From the NCBI RefSeq assembly GCF_047302465.1, contig NZ_CP178621.1, positions 3,472,001 through 3,536,000 of the forward strand: 64,000 nucleotides of DNA. The letters run 5' to 3'. The position numbers and the translations under genes were made by a program. Positions 17,954 to 27,254 of this stretch are shown piece after piece. This DNA comes from JACMRP01 sp047302465 (GTDB lineage Bacteria; Bdellovibrionota; Bdellovibrionia; Bdellovibrionales; Bdellovibrionaceae). Below the pieces are notes generated by a model. The model saw nothing but the letters and a program-made list of their open reading frames with translations, was not told the origin of the DNA and made no database searches. How positions within the stretch are numbered: position 1 is the first letter of the stretch; each line of letters opens with the position of its first letter.

Positions 17954-19537
17954 TTACTCGCAACTTTGTTTACCTAAATAGTGGTAGTTTCCAATTTCAT
18001 CCAACCAGTACTCGCCTTGGAACGGATAGTATTCATAACCGTTCTGAACGTAGAACGTACGGTCGATTTTTTCGTCAATTTGTTCAGCCGGTAGATCTTT
18101 ACCAGCCAATTTCATTTTCAAGCTTTCTTTCTTACCGTTGATCATCTCGTAACGGATGAATCCAGCTTGTTCATACAGATCGCGAAGCTCTACGCGCATA
18201 TTCAACATGTGAGCTTTCGCCATATCACCAACAGACAATTTCGCATTACGCTGACGGTTGTTCACGACTTTCAATGCATACTGACCTACAGGTGTGTTTC
18301 TGAATCCTGGGTTTGCATCGATACGTGTTTTTTCGTCATTCAAGCGCTTGATGTAATACAACGCGCGCTTTACGTTCCCTTCTTCAGAGATGTTTTTCAC
18401 GACGTTATAAGGCAGTCTCAAAGCCACAGGTTTATCGGTCTTCTTGATAGTCTGACCTTTTTCGACTTCTTCGTAGAATGCCATTGCGTCTGTATTAGCA
18501 CGGATAAAGTCACCGATCTTCGCACGAACAGGTCCGTAAGTATTTTCAAACAGACTCAAGACCTTTTCCATCTCGTCATATTTACAGATGTAAAGATAAA
18601 CGATAGAGCGAAGAAGCAATGACTCTGGAATATAGAAATCATCATAGTAACTAGAGTGCAAAGACTGGAAGTTACTCAATACAGAACGGAAGCGTGCCGC
18701 TCTCAACATTGCCCAAGATGATTCAAACAAACCGTCATGCCACAAGAAGTGGTCACGTGGGACTTGTGCATAAGCATCGATCGCGCCATCCCAGTCTTGT
18801 TTTTGATACAAAGCGCGGGCAATCGCGATTTGCGATGCCACACGGTTCGTATCCGTAACTGGAGCTCCGTCACGAGATGCCAAGAGGGTCTGGAAGGTTT
18901 GCATAGCCATGTCGACTTGGTTGCCTTCAAGCTCTGCAGTACCGCGGTTGAACAATGCTTGATTGTAGTAACGGCTGCCAGAACTTACTTTCGAGAACAA
19001 CTCAGAAGCTTTCGCGAACTCGCGAGCTTTCATTTTGATCTCACCGATACGGAAGTAAAGCATGTCACGGTTGTTTGCCGGGAAGTCATTCAAATCTACT
19101 TTTGAAACCGCGTAATTGAGCAAAGTATCATCGCCCAAGTTATCGGCCACGATTGAAAGCTTTTCGATCGCGTTCTTTACATACTTACTGTTACCCATGC
19201 GGATGACATCCACGAACTGGAAGGCCGCAACTTGGTTCAGCTTCATTTCCATCAACATCAAACCAAGAACGTACTTCAACTGAGGACGTTCTGCTTGAAG
19301 CTCTGAACGGCGTGCTAGCTGGAACAAGGCATTTGATGCTTGCTCATACTGACCACCACGTGCCAAAGCCAAAGCTTGGTTCACTTGTTGTCTAAGAGGT
19401 GAGTTCTTTGCTTGTGGAGCCGCCACCACTGCCGGGCCTGCTGCACGACGAGGCGGAGCCGCCTTTCTTCTTTGCTGAGCAAAGGCCGAAGGCGCCACAA
19501 AACTGAGTAATAAGAGTGTTGCGATAATATTTCTCAT
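17954..19537 (-). CDS. Exported TPR-like protein of the Glt-like cluster
   Basis: A 527-residue protein with signal peptide MRNIIATLLLLSFVAPSAFAQ, an Ala/Arg/Pro-rich linker (to about 45) and a helical-repeat body (LALARGGQYEQASNALFQLAR, MLYFRIGEIKMKAREFAKASELFSKV, QIAIARALYQKQDWDGAIDAYAQV). The C-terminal 100 residues are less repetitive and end GEYWLDEIGNYHYLGKQSCE. Its position between two beta-barrel-like genes and the large TPR gene suggests a periplasmic link between outer-membrane barrels and the scaffold, comparable with GltC of Myxococcus; this is inferred. It starts by an ATGA overlap with the upstream gene. Confidence 0.8.
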   Translation of the reverse strand: MRNIIATLLLLSFVAPSAFAQQRRKAAPPRRAAGPAVVAAPQAKNSPLRQQVNQALALARGGQYEQASNALFQLARRSELQAERPQLKYVLGLMLMEMKLNQVAAFQFVDVIRMGNSKYVKNAIEKLSIVADNLGDDTLLNYAVSKVDLNDFPANNRDMLYFRIGEIKMKAREFAKASELFSKVSSGSRYYNQALFNRGTAELEGNQVDMAMQTFQTLLASRDGAPVTDTNRVASQIAIARALYQKQDWDGAIDAYAQVPRDHFLWHDGLFESSWAMLRAARFRSVLSNFQSLHSSYYDDFYIPESLLLRSIVYLYICKYDEMEKVLSLFENTYGPVRAKIGDFIRANTDAMAFYEEVEKGQTIKKTDKPVALRLPYNVVKNISEEGNVKRALYYIKRLNDEKTRIDANPGFRNTPVGQYALKVVNNRQRNAKLSVGDMAKAHMLNMRVELRDLYEQAGFIRYEMINGKKESLKMKLAGKDLPAEQIDEKIDRTFYVQNGYEYYPFQGEYWLDEIGNYHYLGKQSCE

Positions 19538-20361
19538 CGGTACTTAGCCTCCGGATAGAAGAAACTCATGCCAACGGTCAGAAGCAAGTCACTGAAGCTT
19601 TGCGTAGTGCCGTCTGTTGATTTTGCAGAGTAGTTCATCATGCTGAAATCCCAGTTGACTGAAAAACGTTTCGAGAGCGCGAAGTTCTGACCGGTTCCGA
19701 AGTGAAGAGTGAAACCGCTACCGCCCGTGCTCACAGAAGTATTTCCAGCGCCACCAGTGAAGTAGTGCTCAAATGGAACGATCTTTTTGTTCATCCAAGT
19801 CATTTTGCCGTAGAACGGAGTGTACTTCACATCGGCACCGATATAGTTCTTCGGGAAACCGAAGCTGTCGGCACTAACACCGTTGTTATCATGAAGTTCT
19901 TTGGCAGCTTGTCTTTGCGAACTGCTCATCGCGCTGTAAGTACCTTCGATACCCCAAGCTTCAGTCAGGTAGTAAGCTGCTTTTAAAGTTACACCCGCAG
20001 TGAAGAACCAAGGATTGTTCGTGATGGTAGAAAAACCACCTGTAAATTGCACGCGACCCGTTTTCGGCAAGAAACGTTTTTGAATTACCGAGATCTCGCT
20101 GAAAGGAGCAAGCTTCGTCAAACCCGAGAAATCTGTAAGCTTGTTATTCTGCTGAGCTTCTACGCGATCTTCATTCGCATCAATTCTTTGGTTTGCACCA
20201 GGAACCAATGTCGGCTGCTGGCGAGGAGCTGTTTTATCAAGCTCCATCTCGATCACATTCAAGTCATCACCGATACCACCGGAATCTTGAGCATGCGCGA
20301 TGGAACCTGCAAGGAGGCTTACTAAGGCTGTCGTAAAAAGTGTTTTAAAGCGTCTGTTCAT
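19534..20361 (-). CDS. Outer-membrane beta-barrel-like protein (second)
   Basis: A 275-residue exported protein: MNRRFKTLFTTALVSLLAGSIAHA is the signal peptide. About 70 polar residues follow, then a beta-rich part with alternating patterns ending in an aromatic-rich strand (DLLLTVGMSFFYPEAKYR), as expected for an 8-strand outer-membrane barrel. The ATG at 20359-20361 was chosen over one 9 nt earlier because AAGG abuts the first ATG and is correctly spaced from the second. It resembles GltA/GltB/GltH-type barrels by context only. It is coupled to the next gene by ATGA. Confidence 0.75.
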   Translation of the reverse strand: MNRRFKTLFTTALVSLLAGSIAHAQDSGGIGDDLNVIEMELDKTAPRQQPTLVPGANQRIDANEDRVEAQQNNKLTDFSGLTKLAPFSEISVIQKRFLPKTGRVQFTGGFSTITNNPWFFTAGVTLKAAYYLTEAWGIEGTYSAMSSSQRQAAKELHDNNGVSADSFGFPKNYIGADVKYTPFYGKMTWMNKKIVPFEHYFTGGAGNTSVSTGGSGFTLHFGTGQNFALSKRFSVNWDFSMMNYSAKSTDGTTQSFSDLLLTVGMSFFYPEAKYR

Positions 20362-20372
20362 AGGCTCCATCC

Positions 20373-21131
20373 TTAAAACATGTAAGCAACACCAATTCCG
20401 AGATTGGTGGTGTAAGTGAGGCGTTCAGAAAACAAACTATACGAAGGGGCGCCATCTGTTGGTTTCAAAGACGTAGCACCTTGATCCGCTAAGAACGGAA
20501 TCGGCGCATTGTTCATGAACATGCGAAGATCCCAGCGAATGCTGAATTTTTTGCCGACATAATATTTTTGTCCCAAGCCCAACGCGATTCCCGGATAAGC
20601 CTTGTTCTGGTACTGCACCATACCCGCGGCTGCGGAACCAAAAGTGGTCAAGTTGAACACCATGCTCTTGCTCAAACTCATCTTTCCGTAGAATGCTTTG
20701 AAGTTGTAATCAGCCATGATGGTGGACTTAGGAGCTGGAGCGCGAGTGAAGTCCAAGTTGATTCTCGTACCTGAAGGCCCCGGAACGTCTTTCAACTGCT
20801 CTCCGTACTTGCTGAGACCCGACATATTGGTTTCAAAGAAAGCACCAATCGCATGCTCTTCAGACCAGTGGTAATAGCCAGCAAAACCAAATTTGCTGAC
20901 GTTGAAGATAGGCTCTGTCAAAGCATTGCCGTAATATCCACCGACTTCGAAGTGACCTGCTGTCGTGACATTTCTGTTCTTCACGCTGACAGGTTTATCG
21001 AAAACTGGATAAACCGATTCAGTGGCAAGCTCTTCCGTCGGAAGCTCCACTACTTCTGCTGCTAAAGCGACTTTTTGTAGTAAAAAAGCCGCTAAGAAGA
21101 GACTCAATCCTTTGAGTGCATTCTTAATCAT
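20373..21131 (-). CDS. Outer-membrane beta-barrel-like protein (first)
   Basis: A 252-residue exported protein with signal peptide (MIKNALKGLSLFLAAFLLQKVALA) and a beta-barrel-like body (GHFEVGGYYGNALTEP, KFGFAGYYHWSEEHAIGAFFETNMSG, ending LTYTTNLGIGVAYMF, a terminal aromatic residue typical of outer-membrane barrels). It shares its layout, and phrases such as KMSLSKSM / FSIRWDLRMFM versus KMTWMNKK / FSVNWDFSMMN, with the next gene, so the two are likely distant paralogues. It starts immediately after the kdsC stop. Confidence 0.75.
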   Translation of the reverse strand: MIKNALKGLSLFLAAFLLQKVALAAEVVELPTEELATESVYPVFDKPVSVKNRNVTTAGHFEVGGYYGNALTEPIFNVSKFGFAGYYHWSEEHAIGAFFETNMSGLSKYGEQLKDVPGPSGTRINLDFTRAPAPKSTIMADYNFKAFYGKMSLSKSMVFNLTTFGSAAAGMVQYQNKAYPGIALGLGQKYYVGKKFSIRWDLRMFMNNAPIPFLADQGATSLKPTDGAPSYSLFSERLTYTTNLGIGVAYMF

Positions 21132-21650
21132 TTATGACCGTCCTGATGAAAAGGCTCCGTGTTTATAAATCAAATCGCAAACCTCGCGAACAGCTCCATT
21201 GCCGCCAGGTCTTTTAGTTACATATCTAGCTACTTCAATAACTTCTTCCACAGCTTCTGGAACTGTCGCTCCAAAAGCCACGGCTTGAATCAGAGGAATG
21301 TCGAAATAGTCGTCTCCAATGTAGGCCATTTCCTCTGGTTGCAAGCCGGACTGTTTTTGCAAATCTTGAAATGCGGGTACTTTGTCGGAATGACCTTCGA
21401 AGAGATAATGCATTCCCAACACTTTTACGCGCGCGCGAATGTCTTCGGCTTTAGAACCTGTAATCACAGCTACTTTGTAGCCGGATTCGATCAAGCGCTT
21501 GATACCAACACCATCGCGAATCGAATACATACGCTTCCAATCACCATTGGCGTCCAGCCAGATGCGGCAATCTGTCAACACTCCGTCCACATCGAGGACA
21601 AGCATTTTCACATTTTTGATTTTTGCGTATTCTGATCCCATCCAAGTCAT
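21132..21650 (-). CDS. kdsC: 3-deoxy-D-manno-octulosonate 8-phosphate phosphatase
   Basis: A 172-residue HAD-family phosphatase that removes phosphate from Kdo-8-P in LPS inner-core synthesis. The catalytic DVDGVLTD, the short core without a cap domain, SGYKVAVITGS (motif II) and IGDDYFDIPLI (motif IV) are present, and the length is typical of KdsC. It follows kdsD by 67 nt and its TAA directly precedes the ATG of the first barrel gene, so the Glt-like genes are joined to the Kdo operon without a gap. Confidence 0.93.
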   Translation of the reverse strand: MTWMGSEYAKIKNVKMLVLDVDGVLTDCRIWLDANGDWKRMYSIRDGVGIKRLIESGYKVAVITGSKAEDIRARVKVLGMHYLFEGHSDKVPAFQDLQKQSGLQPEEMAYIGDDYFDIPLIQAVAFGATVPEAVEEVIEVARYVTKRPGGNGAVREVCDLIYKHGAFSSGRS

Positions 21651-21717
21651 TGTGAAAAAAATTCAACAACTCGGCAAGGTTATCAATGACTTGACTCGAC
21701 CTTCGTCAACTCGTTGT

Positions 21718-22701
21718 TTAGCGAACTTTTGTTCTCAACAGGTCTTGAAAGTTCAAAATTCCAACAGGCTTTTTTGGTTGATTACTGAGTTTATCAAACA
21801 CAAAAAGAATTTGAATTCGAAATTGTTCCATCAAAAACAGCGCTTTTTCTGCAAGCTCATTGGCGTCAACTCCGCGCGGGTTGGTCGTCATAAGCTCTTT
21901 AGCTGTTCCGGTAAGTGGATCTGGACTTTTCTCTAGGCGACGACGAATATCACCATCCGTGATCACCCCGACCAGGTCTCCTTGAGAGTCCAGGACCCCC
22001 GCAGTACCTCGAACATTTTTATGAGTCATGATCGAAAGAACTTCGCGGACCGGAGTATCTAACTGGACTAAAGGCAGGGCTTCTCCAGTGTGCATGACGT
22101 CTTTTACTCTGGTCAAAAGTCTGTATCCGAGGCTTCCACCCGGGTGATACTCCGCAAATTCTTCCGGAGAAAAACCTTTTTCGTTCAACACGGCCATTGC
22201 CATTGCGTCACCCATCGCGAGTGAAGCCGTACTACTCGCTGTGGGCGCGAGATTCAGCGGACACGCTTCTGCAGAAACGGACACATTCATAGTTACTTTT
22301 GCAGCTTTTGCCAGTGTAGAATTCATGTTGCCAGTAACCGCAATCACCGGAATGTCTTTACGAAGTGCAAAGGCCAAAATTGGCGCTAGCTCCGGAGTTT
22401 CTCCTCCGTAACTGAGGGCTAAAATCACGTCGCCATCCTCAACGATTCCCAAATCTCCGTGCGCGCTCTCTGCTGGATGCAAAAACACTGCAGGAGTTCC
22501 TGTGGAAGAAAACGTGCTCGCAAGTTTGCGTGCGATTTGTCCAGATTTTCCCATGCCCGTGACGATCAATTTTCCTTCGCAGGACTGAACGATCTTTACA
22601 GCCTCTTCAAAGGTTCCGTTCAAACGGTCCTTCAGTGCTAAAATCGCCCTAGCTTCGATGTCTAGAACTTGAAGTCCTTGTTGGATGATTTTAGAACTCA
22701 T
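21718..22701 (-). CDS. kdsD: Arabinose-5-phosphate isomerase
   Basis: A 327-residue enzyme converting ribulose-5-P to arabinose-5-P, the first committed step to Kdo. The SIS domain covers about residues 40-170 (GKLIVTGMGKSGQIARKLASTFSSTGTPAVFLHPAESAHGDLG), and two CBS domains fill about 205-325 (MHTGEALPLVQ, GVITDGDIRRRLE, ILNFQDLLR). The length and domain order are those of KdsD/KpsF. It overlaps pyrG by ATGA. Confidence 0.94.
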   Translation of the reverse strand: MSSKIIQQGLQVLDIEARAILALKDRLNGTFEEAVKIVQSCEGKLIVTGMGKSGQIARKLASTFSSTGTPAVFLHPAESAHGDLGIVEDGDVILALSYGGETPELAPILAFALRKDIPVIAVTGNMNSTLAKAAKVTMNVSVSAEACPLNLAPTASSTASLAMGDAMAMAVLNEKGFSPEEFAEYHPGGSLGYRLLTRVKDVMHTGEALPLVQLDTPVREVLSIMTHKNVRGTAGVLDSQGDLVGVITDGDIRRRLEKSPDPLTGTAKELMTTNPRGVDANELAEKALFLMEQFRIQILFVFDKLSNQPKKPVGILNFQDLLRTKVR

Positions 22702-24359
22702 TCAGAACCTCTTTTCAGGGACGCTTTCAAAAAGTGAACAAAAAGCGGATGCGGAGCTAACGGCTTCGACTTGAATTCCGGATGGAATTGCACGCCTACG
22801 AACCATGGATGATCGATAAGCTCTACGATCTCTACCAAATTTCTTTCTTTGCAAATACCTGTCGCATTCATTCCTTTTTTCTCGAATAAAGCACGGTATT
22901 TGTTGTTGTATTCATAACGATGACGATGACGTTCATGGATCAAAGAGTTTTTGTAAACTTCAAGGACGCGACTGCCTTTCGCCAACGTACAAGAGAACGA
23001 ACCCAATCTCATGGTTCCGCCCTTATTGACGTTGCCTCGTTGCTCGACCATCGTGTCGATAACATAGTTACGAGTCTTGCTGTCGGTGAAGAATTCATGG
23101 CTTGTGGCATCTTGGATGCCACACACATTGCGTGCAAACTCTATCGATGCCAATTGCATACCAAAACAAATACCAAAGAAAGGAACTTGGCGTTCGCGCG
23201 CAAACTTAATCGCTGAAATCTTGCCTTCCACACCGCGAGAGCCGAAGCCGCCTGGAACCAAAATCCCATCGACATCTCCAAGATGCTGAACCACGTTTTT
23301 ATCAGTGATCTTCTCAGAGTCTACGTAGACAATGTCCACTTTGGCATTGTTTGCGATACTCGCGTGCACAATGGCTTCATGAAGTGATTTGTAGGATTCT
23401 TTCAAATCCACGTACTTACCAACAACACCGATAGTGACTGTGCGTTTTGGATTTTGCAAAACCTTGACGATTTTTTTCCAACCACTCACATCCACACGTT
23501 GAGGCTTCAATTTCAACTTCTCAGCTATCAATTCATCCAAACCTTCCGCGTGCAATGCCAACGGAACTTCATAAATGAATTTTGAATCCTGAGCCGCGAT
23601 CACATGGGCCGGCTCGACGCTGCAGAATAAACCGATTTTTTTCTTAAGGCTGTCATCAATAGGTTTTTCGCTACGGCAAACCAAGAAATCCGGTTGCAAG
23701 CCAATCATACGAAGCTCTTTCACTGAGTGCTGCGTAGGTTTACTCTTCAGCTCGCCAGCAGCCGCAATGTAAGGCACATAAGTCACGTGCACCAAAACAG
23801 AGTTTTCGTCGCCGAGTTCACTGCGCATTTGGCGAATGGCTTCCAAGAATGGCTGGCCTTCGATATCCCCGACGGTTCCGCCAATTTCGACAATAATTAC
23901 TTCCGAACCTTGAGCTGCTTCTTGAGCACGGGCTTTAATTTCATCCGTGATATGCGGAATCACCTGAACAGTTCCGCCCAAGTAATCCCCGCGACGTTCG
24001 CGGTTTAAAACCGTATCGTAAATCTGACCTGTAGAAACGCTGTTTGATCGAGACATCACGGCGCTTGTAAAGCGCTCGTAGTGGCCCAAATCCAGATCAG
24101 TTTCAGCACCGTCTTCAGTCACATAGACTTCACCGTGCTGAAGCGGAGACATCGTGCCTGGATCAACATTCAAGTAAGGATCGAATTTCATGATGGTCAC
24201 TCGCACACCGCGAGCTTCTAACAATGATCCGAGACTTGCTGCCGTCAAACCCTTACCGATAGAGGAGACCACACCGCCCGTCACAAAAATAAATTTTTGC
24301 TGAAGTCTTTTTTTGGTCGATTTCTTGGTAGAAATCTTTCCTGCGGTTTTAGCGGCCAT
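22698..24359 (-). CDS. pyrG: CTP synthase
   Basis: A 553-residue enzyme making CTP from UTP, ATP and glutamine; CTP is needed for CMP-Kdo, which may explain its place beside kdsB. The N-terminal synthetase domain begins KFIFVTGGVVSSIGKGLTAASLG, and EIGGTVGDIEGQPFLEAIRQ is present. The glutaminase domain has GFGSRGVEGK, the nucleophile block PFFGICFGMQLA and the HPEFKSKP His-Glu. About 18 extra Lys/Thr-rich residues precede the usual start. Its ATG overlaps the kdsB TAA by one base. Confidence 0.97.
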   Translation of the reverse strand: MAAKTAGKISTKKSTKKRLQQKFIFVTGGVVSSIGKGLTAASLGSLLEARGVRVTIMKFDPYLNVDPGTMSPLQHGEVYVTEDGAETDLDLGHYERFTSAVMSRSNSVSTGQIYDTVLNRERRGDYLGGTVQVIPHITDEIKARAQEAAQGSEVIIVEIGGTVGDIEGQPFLEAIRQMRSELGDENSVLVHVTYVPYIAAAGELKSKPTQHSVKELRMIGLQPDFLVCRSEKPIDDSLKKKIGLFCSVEPAHVIAAQDSKFIYEVPLALHAEGLDELIAEKLKLKPQRVDVSGWKKIVKVLQNPKRTVTIGVVGKYVDLKESYKSLHEAIVHASIANNAKVDIVYVDSEKITDKNVVQHLGDVDGILVPGGFGSRGVEGKISAIKFARERQVPFFGICFGMQLASIEFARNVCGIQDATSHEFFTDSKTRNYVIDTMVEQRGNVNKGGTMRLGSFSCTLAKGSRVLEVYKNSLIHERHRHRYEYNNKYRALFEKKGMNATGICKERNLVEIVELIDHPWFVGVQFHPEFKSKPLAPHPLFVHFLKASLKRGSE

Positions 24360-25096
24360 TAGTTCCCCCTTAATATTTTTTCTAATTTAGCCAGATCGTC
24401 TGGCGTATCCACTCCAAGGCTTGCTTCTTTAACACGTAAGACTTTAATTTTTGCACCCAAATACAAAGCTCTGAGTTGCTCGAGACTCTCGGCGATTTCA
24501 ATCTCGGCCGGTGGCGCCTCACAGAACTGTTTCAACAGATTTTTTGTATAAGCATACATTCCAATATGCTTCAAACAACCCGTCAGAGCCGCAGCCTTTG
24601 CTCCCGGAACACGAGAGTAAGGAATCGCATAGCGGCTGAAGTAAAGAGCTTCATCTTTTTGATTCACAACTACTTTTACGGCGTTTGGCGATTCTAATTC
24701 CTCTAAAGAAATTGGATGTGCCAAGGTTGCCATATCGAGACTGTTATCTTTTTGAAAAAGTCCCGCTAAACTATCAATCAGTTCGCCCGTCACCAAAGGC
24801 TCATCGCCTTGGATATTCACAACGACATCGAAATCCATATTTTTGGTCGCAGCATAGATACGATCTGTCCCCGTAGGCAGTTCCGAAGCCGTCATTGCGA
24901 CTTTCGCACCAGCAGCTTCCGCGGCTTTACGAATGTCTTCATGGTCTGTCGCCACAATCACTTCGCGAAGGAGATTGCTTTTACGAGCTCCCTCCACCAC
25001 CCATTGGATCATGGGTTTACCGTGAAGAAGAGCGAGAGGTTTTGCTGGGAACCGGGTTGAAGCATAGCGAGCTGGAATTACGCCAATAAACTTCAT
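24359..25096 (-). CDS. kdsB: CMP-Kdo synthetase
   Basis: A 245-residue cytidylyltransferase activating Kdo for LPS. The start MKFIGVIPARYASTRFPAKPLALLHGKPMIQWV, the central VVNIQGDEPLV and FSRYAIPYSR, and the C-terminal ASLGVDTPDDLAKLEKIL are hallmarks. The ATG overlaps the engB stop (ATGA) and the stop overlaps the pyrG start. Confidence 0.95.
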   Translation of the reverse strand: MKFIGVIPARYASTRFPAKPLALLHGKPMIQWVVEGARKSNLLREVIVATDHEDIRKAAEAAGAKVAMTASELPTGTDRIYAATKNMDFDVVVNIQGDEPLVTGELIDSLAGLFQKDNSLDMATLAHPISLEELESPNAVKVVVNQKDEALYFSRYAIPYSRVPGAKAAALTGCLKHIGMYAYTKNLLKQFCEAPPAEIEIAESLEQLRALYLGAKIKVLRVKEASLGVDTPDDLAKLEKILRGN

Positions 25097-25671
25097 TTTT
25101 TCTTCACCCAGTTTTCGTAAAGATAGTCTTCGACTTCCTCATGCCCGGTTTTTTTCAGAGCAGAAGTCATAAACACAGCATCTGTCGCTGCGTCTTTTTT
25201 AATTTTGAAAATGGCTTTATTAATTTCGTTTTTCGTAAGCTTATCTGCTTTGGTAAGAACGATAGCTAGCGGCAAACCGCGGGAATCTGTGAAGGCTTTT
25301 AAAAGCTCTTCATCCTCGGTCCAATCGCGACGAGCATCCATCACCAGCACAAGGCCCGCAAGCTCTTCACGCATGCTCAGATAGTTTTCAATCATCGTAT
25401 GCCACTCGCGGATCTCTTTTCCGGAACGAGCCGCGAATCCATATCCCGGCATATCCACCAAAACATAAGCGTCACCGCGAGAGAAAAAATTGAGCAAGCG
25501 AGTTTTACCCGGAGTATTACTCACCTTCGCAATCTTGGTATTCGCAATGGAATTCAGAAATGAACTTTTGCCGGCATTCGAGCGCCCAGCGATAGCAATT
25601 TCCTTTTTCCCGGTTTGGGGAAAGTCTTTAGGCAAAACAGCGCTTTTGATGAATTTGACGGCTCCTGGCAT
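25093..25671 (-). CDS. engB: Ribosome biogenesis GTP-binding protein EngB/YsxC
   Basis: A 192-residue small GTPase acting in 50S assembly. G1 (AGRSNAGKSSF), G3 (VDMPGYGFA) and G4 (LTKADK) are seen, and the length is standard. It starts 17 nt after nnr and overlaps kdsB. It has no known role in LPS, so its inclusion in this operon is positional. Confidence 0.94.
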   Translation of the reverse strand: MPGAVKFIKSAVLPKDFPQTGKKEIAIAGRSNAGKSSFLNSIANTKIAKVSNTPGKTRLLNFFSRGDAYVLVDMPGYGFAARSGKEIREWHTMIENYLSMREELAGLVLVMDARRDWTEDEELLKAFTDSRGLPLAIVLTKADKLTKNEINKAIFKIKKDAATDAVFMTSALKKTGHEEVEDYLYENWVKKK

Positions 25672-25688
25672 GAGCAGATACTAGTCTA

Positions 25689-27098
25689 TCAGAGGCCCTT
25701 TTTCAAACTTCTCAGGCTTGCATCAATCAATTCCGGAAGGTCTGAAGCCATCAAAGTGCGAGCAGAATGGGCACGACGGAGCCAGTCATCGGCAATACGC
25801 CCATGTAAATAGGCCCCCAAAACCGCTGCTTTCAACGTGGGAAGCCCCTGAGCCATTAAAGAGCCTATAAAACCAGCTAAAACATCGCCGGTTCCGGCTT
25901 TTGCCAGGGCCACGTTGCCAGAACCTATTATGTATCTTTTTCGGGGGGCCGCCACAACGGTCCTAAATCCTTTAAACAAAAGCACAGATCCCAAGGTGGT
26001 TTGGGCCCTTTCTGCACTTTGCAGCCGATCTGCTTCCAGGGATTTGGCGTCGATCTTGAGAAACCGAGATAACTCTCCGGCATGCGGGGTCAGCAGCCAC
26101 TCCGAAGGCAGCTTCATCGCGGGATTTTGTGCAAGCACAGTCAACGCATCGGCATCCACCAATACGCGAGCATGATGCTTTCGAAGATGTTCCATGATCT
26201 CAGAAGTTTGTGTGTTAACACCCAAGCCGGGCCCGACAACGACAGCGGAATATTTCTTCAAATCACTTTTAAAAAATCCATCTATAGACAATCGCAAAAA
26301 ATCCGGTCGAGACTTTTTGTGGATTTCTGCGCTTGGCGAGCAGAGAGTGACATAACCACATCCCATACGAGCTGCAGCTTCACTAACTAATAAAGCTGCG
26401 CCTTCCATCCCCGCAGAGCCTGCTAGAACCAAGAGGTGGCCAAACTTTGCTTTATTACCTGTCATGCTACGTGAAGGTAAAAGTCTGCGGGCACTTTCTC
26501 CACCAATCAGAAAAACACTTTGTGCTTTTTCTTGAAGAAGCTCTGTCGGAAAACCAATGGCAACGGCGCGAACACGGCCACAACAAACCGGCCCTTCATT
26601 AAGAAATAAACCTGGCTTTGCCGGAGCCACCGTCAATGTCCATTGAGCTTTCACGGCCGCACCAAGAATAACGCCAGTGTTGGCATCCAACCCACTTGGA
26701 ATATCCACGGCAAAAACTTTTTTCCGAGTCTTATTGAGTTTTAATATCTGCTTTTGCAAGTCCCCTTCGATGGGACGATTCAAGCCCACACCAAAAAGGG
26801 CATCAATCACGATGTCATAAGATTGCGGACTCCAAGAAGTCCCCTGCAACACTTCGACATTATACTTCTTTTCACGCAACAGATGGGCCATGACCCGCCC
26901 ATCGGCCCCGTTGTTCCCGCTTCCACACCAAATACCGATACGGGATTGCAGATTCCATTTTTGCTGAAGAAAGATTTTTTCAAAGGCTTGGGCCAAGGAG
27001 TGTCCGGCCTTTTCAATCAATAAAGAGGAACTCAGGCCATAGTCTTCGGCGGCTGACTTATCAATGCTGTAGGCCTCTTCCCGGGTGGCTAATCTCAT
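25689..27098 (-). CDS. nnr: Bifunctional NAD(P)H-hydrate epimerase/dehydratase
   Basis: A 469-residue metabolite-repair enzyme fusing the YjeF-N epimerase (about 1-205; IGIWCGSGNNGADGRVMAHLL, VFAVDIPSGLDANTG) and the ADP/ATP-dependent dehydratase (about 215-465; LAGSAGMEGAALLVSEAAARMGCGYVTL, LTPHAGELSRFL, AKAGTGDVLAGFIGSLMAQG). The epimerase loop has NNGADG where NNGGDG is more common. It is the first gene of the long minus-strand series; the promoter should lie in 27099-27254, shared with the divergent activator gene. Confidence 0.93.
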   Translation of the reverse strand: MRLATREEAYSIDKSAAEDYGLSSSLLIEKAGHSLAQAFEKIFLQQKWNLQSRIGIWCGSGNNGADGRVMAHLLREKKYNVEVLQGTSWSPQSYDIVIDALFGVGLNRPIEGDLQKQILKLNKTRKKVFAVDIPSGLDANTGVILGAAVKAQWTLTVAPAKPGLFLNEGPVCCGRVRAVAIGFPTELLQEKAQSVFLIGGESARRLLPSRSMTGNKAKFGHLLVLAGSAGMEGAALLVSEAAARMGCGYVTLCSPSAEIHKKSRPDFLRLSIDGFFKSDLKKYSAVVVGPGLGVNTQTSEIMEHLRKHHARVLVDADALTVLAQNPAMKLPSEWLLTPHAGELSRFLKIDAKSLEADRLQSAERAQTTLGSVLLFKGFRTVVAAPRKRYIIGSGNVALAKAGTGDVLAGFIGSLMAQGLPTLKAAVLGAYLHGRIADDWLRRAHSARTLMASDLPELIDASLRSLKKGL

Positions 27099-27200
27099 GA
27101 ATTCATCCTGCCTGAATTTCTAAAAACTGAGAATCTTCTTCTTGGATTTTGGACAAACTAAAAGAAATTCGCCTTAAAACAAAATTAGAGGGGTTTCAAC

Positions 27201-27218
27201 TTGGTCCGATTCTTGGAA
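27201..27218 (+). promoter_or_regulatory. Possible sigma-54 (-24/-12) promoter
   Basis: TTGGTCCGATTCTTGGAA matches TTGG--CG-N4-TTG of the -24/-12 consensus, but the -12 GC is GG. It lies 37 nt before the start of the activator gene at 27255. It could allow autoregulation through RpoN. The -12 mismatch keeps confidence low. Confidence 0.3.
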
Positions 27219-27254
27219 TAGGCATAATTCCGAAACTCAACGAATGGAGAAACC

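Noticed and set aside
26880..26960. NNGADG in place of NNGGDG in the Nnr epimerase domain
   Set aside because: A single small residue change in a loop; not enough to suggest loss of function.
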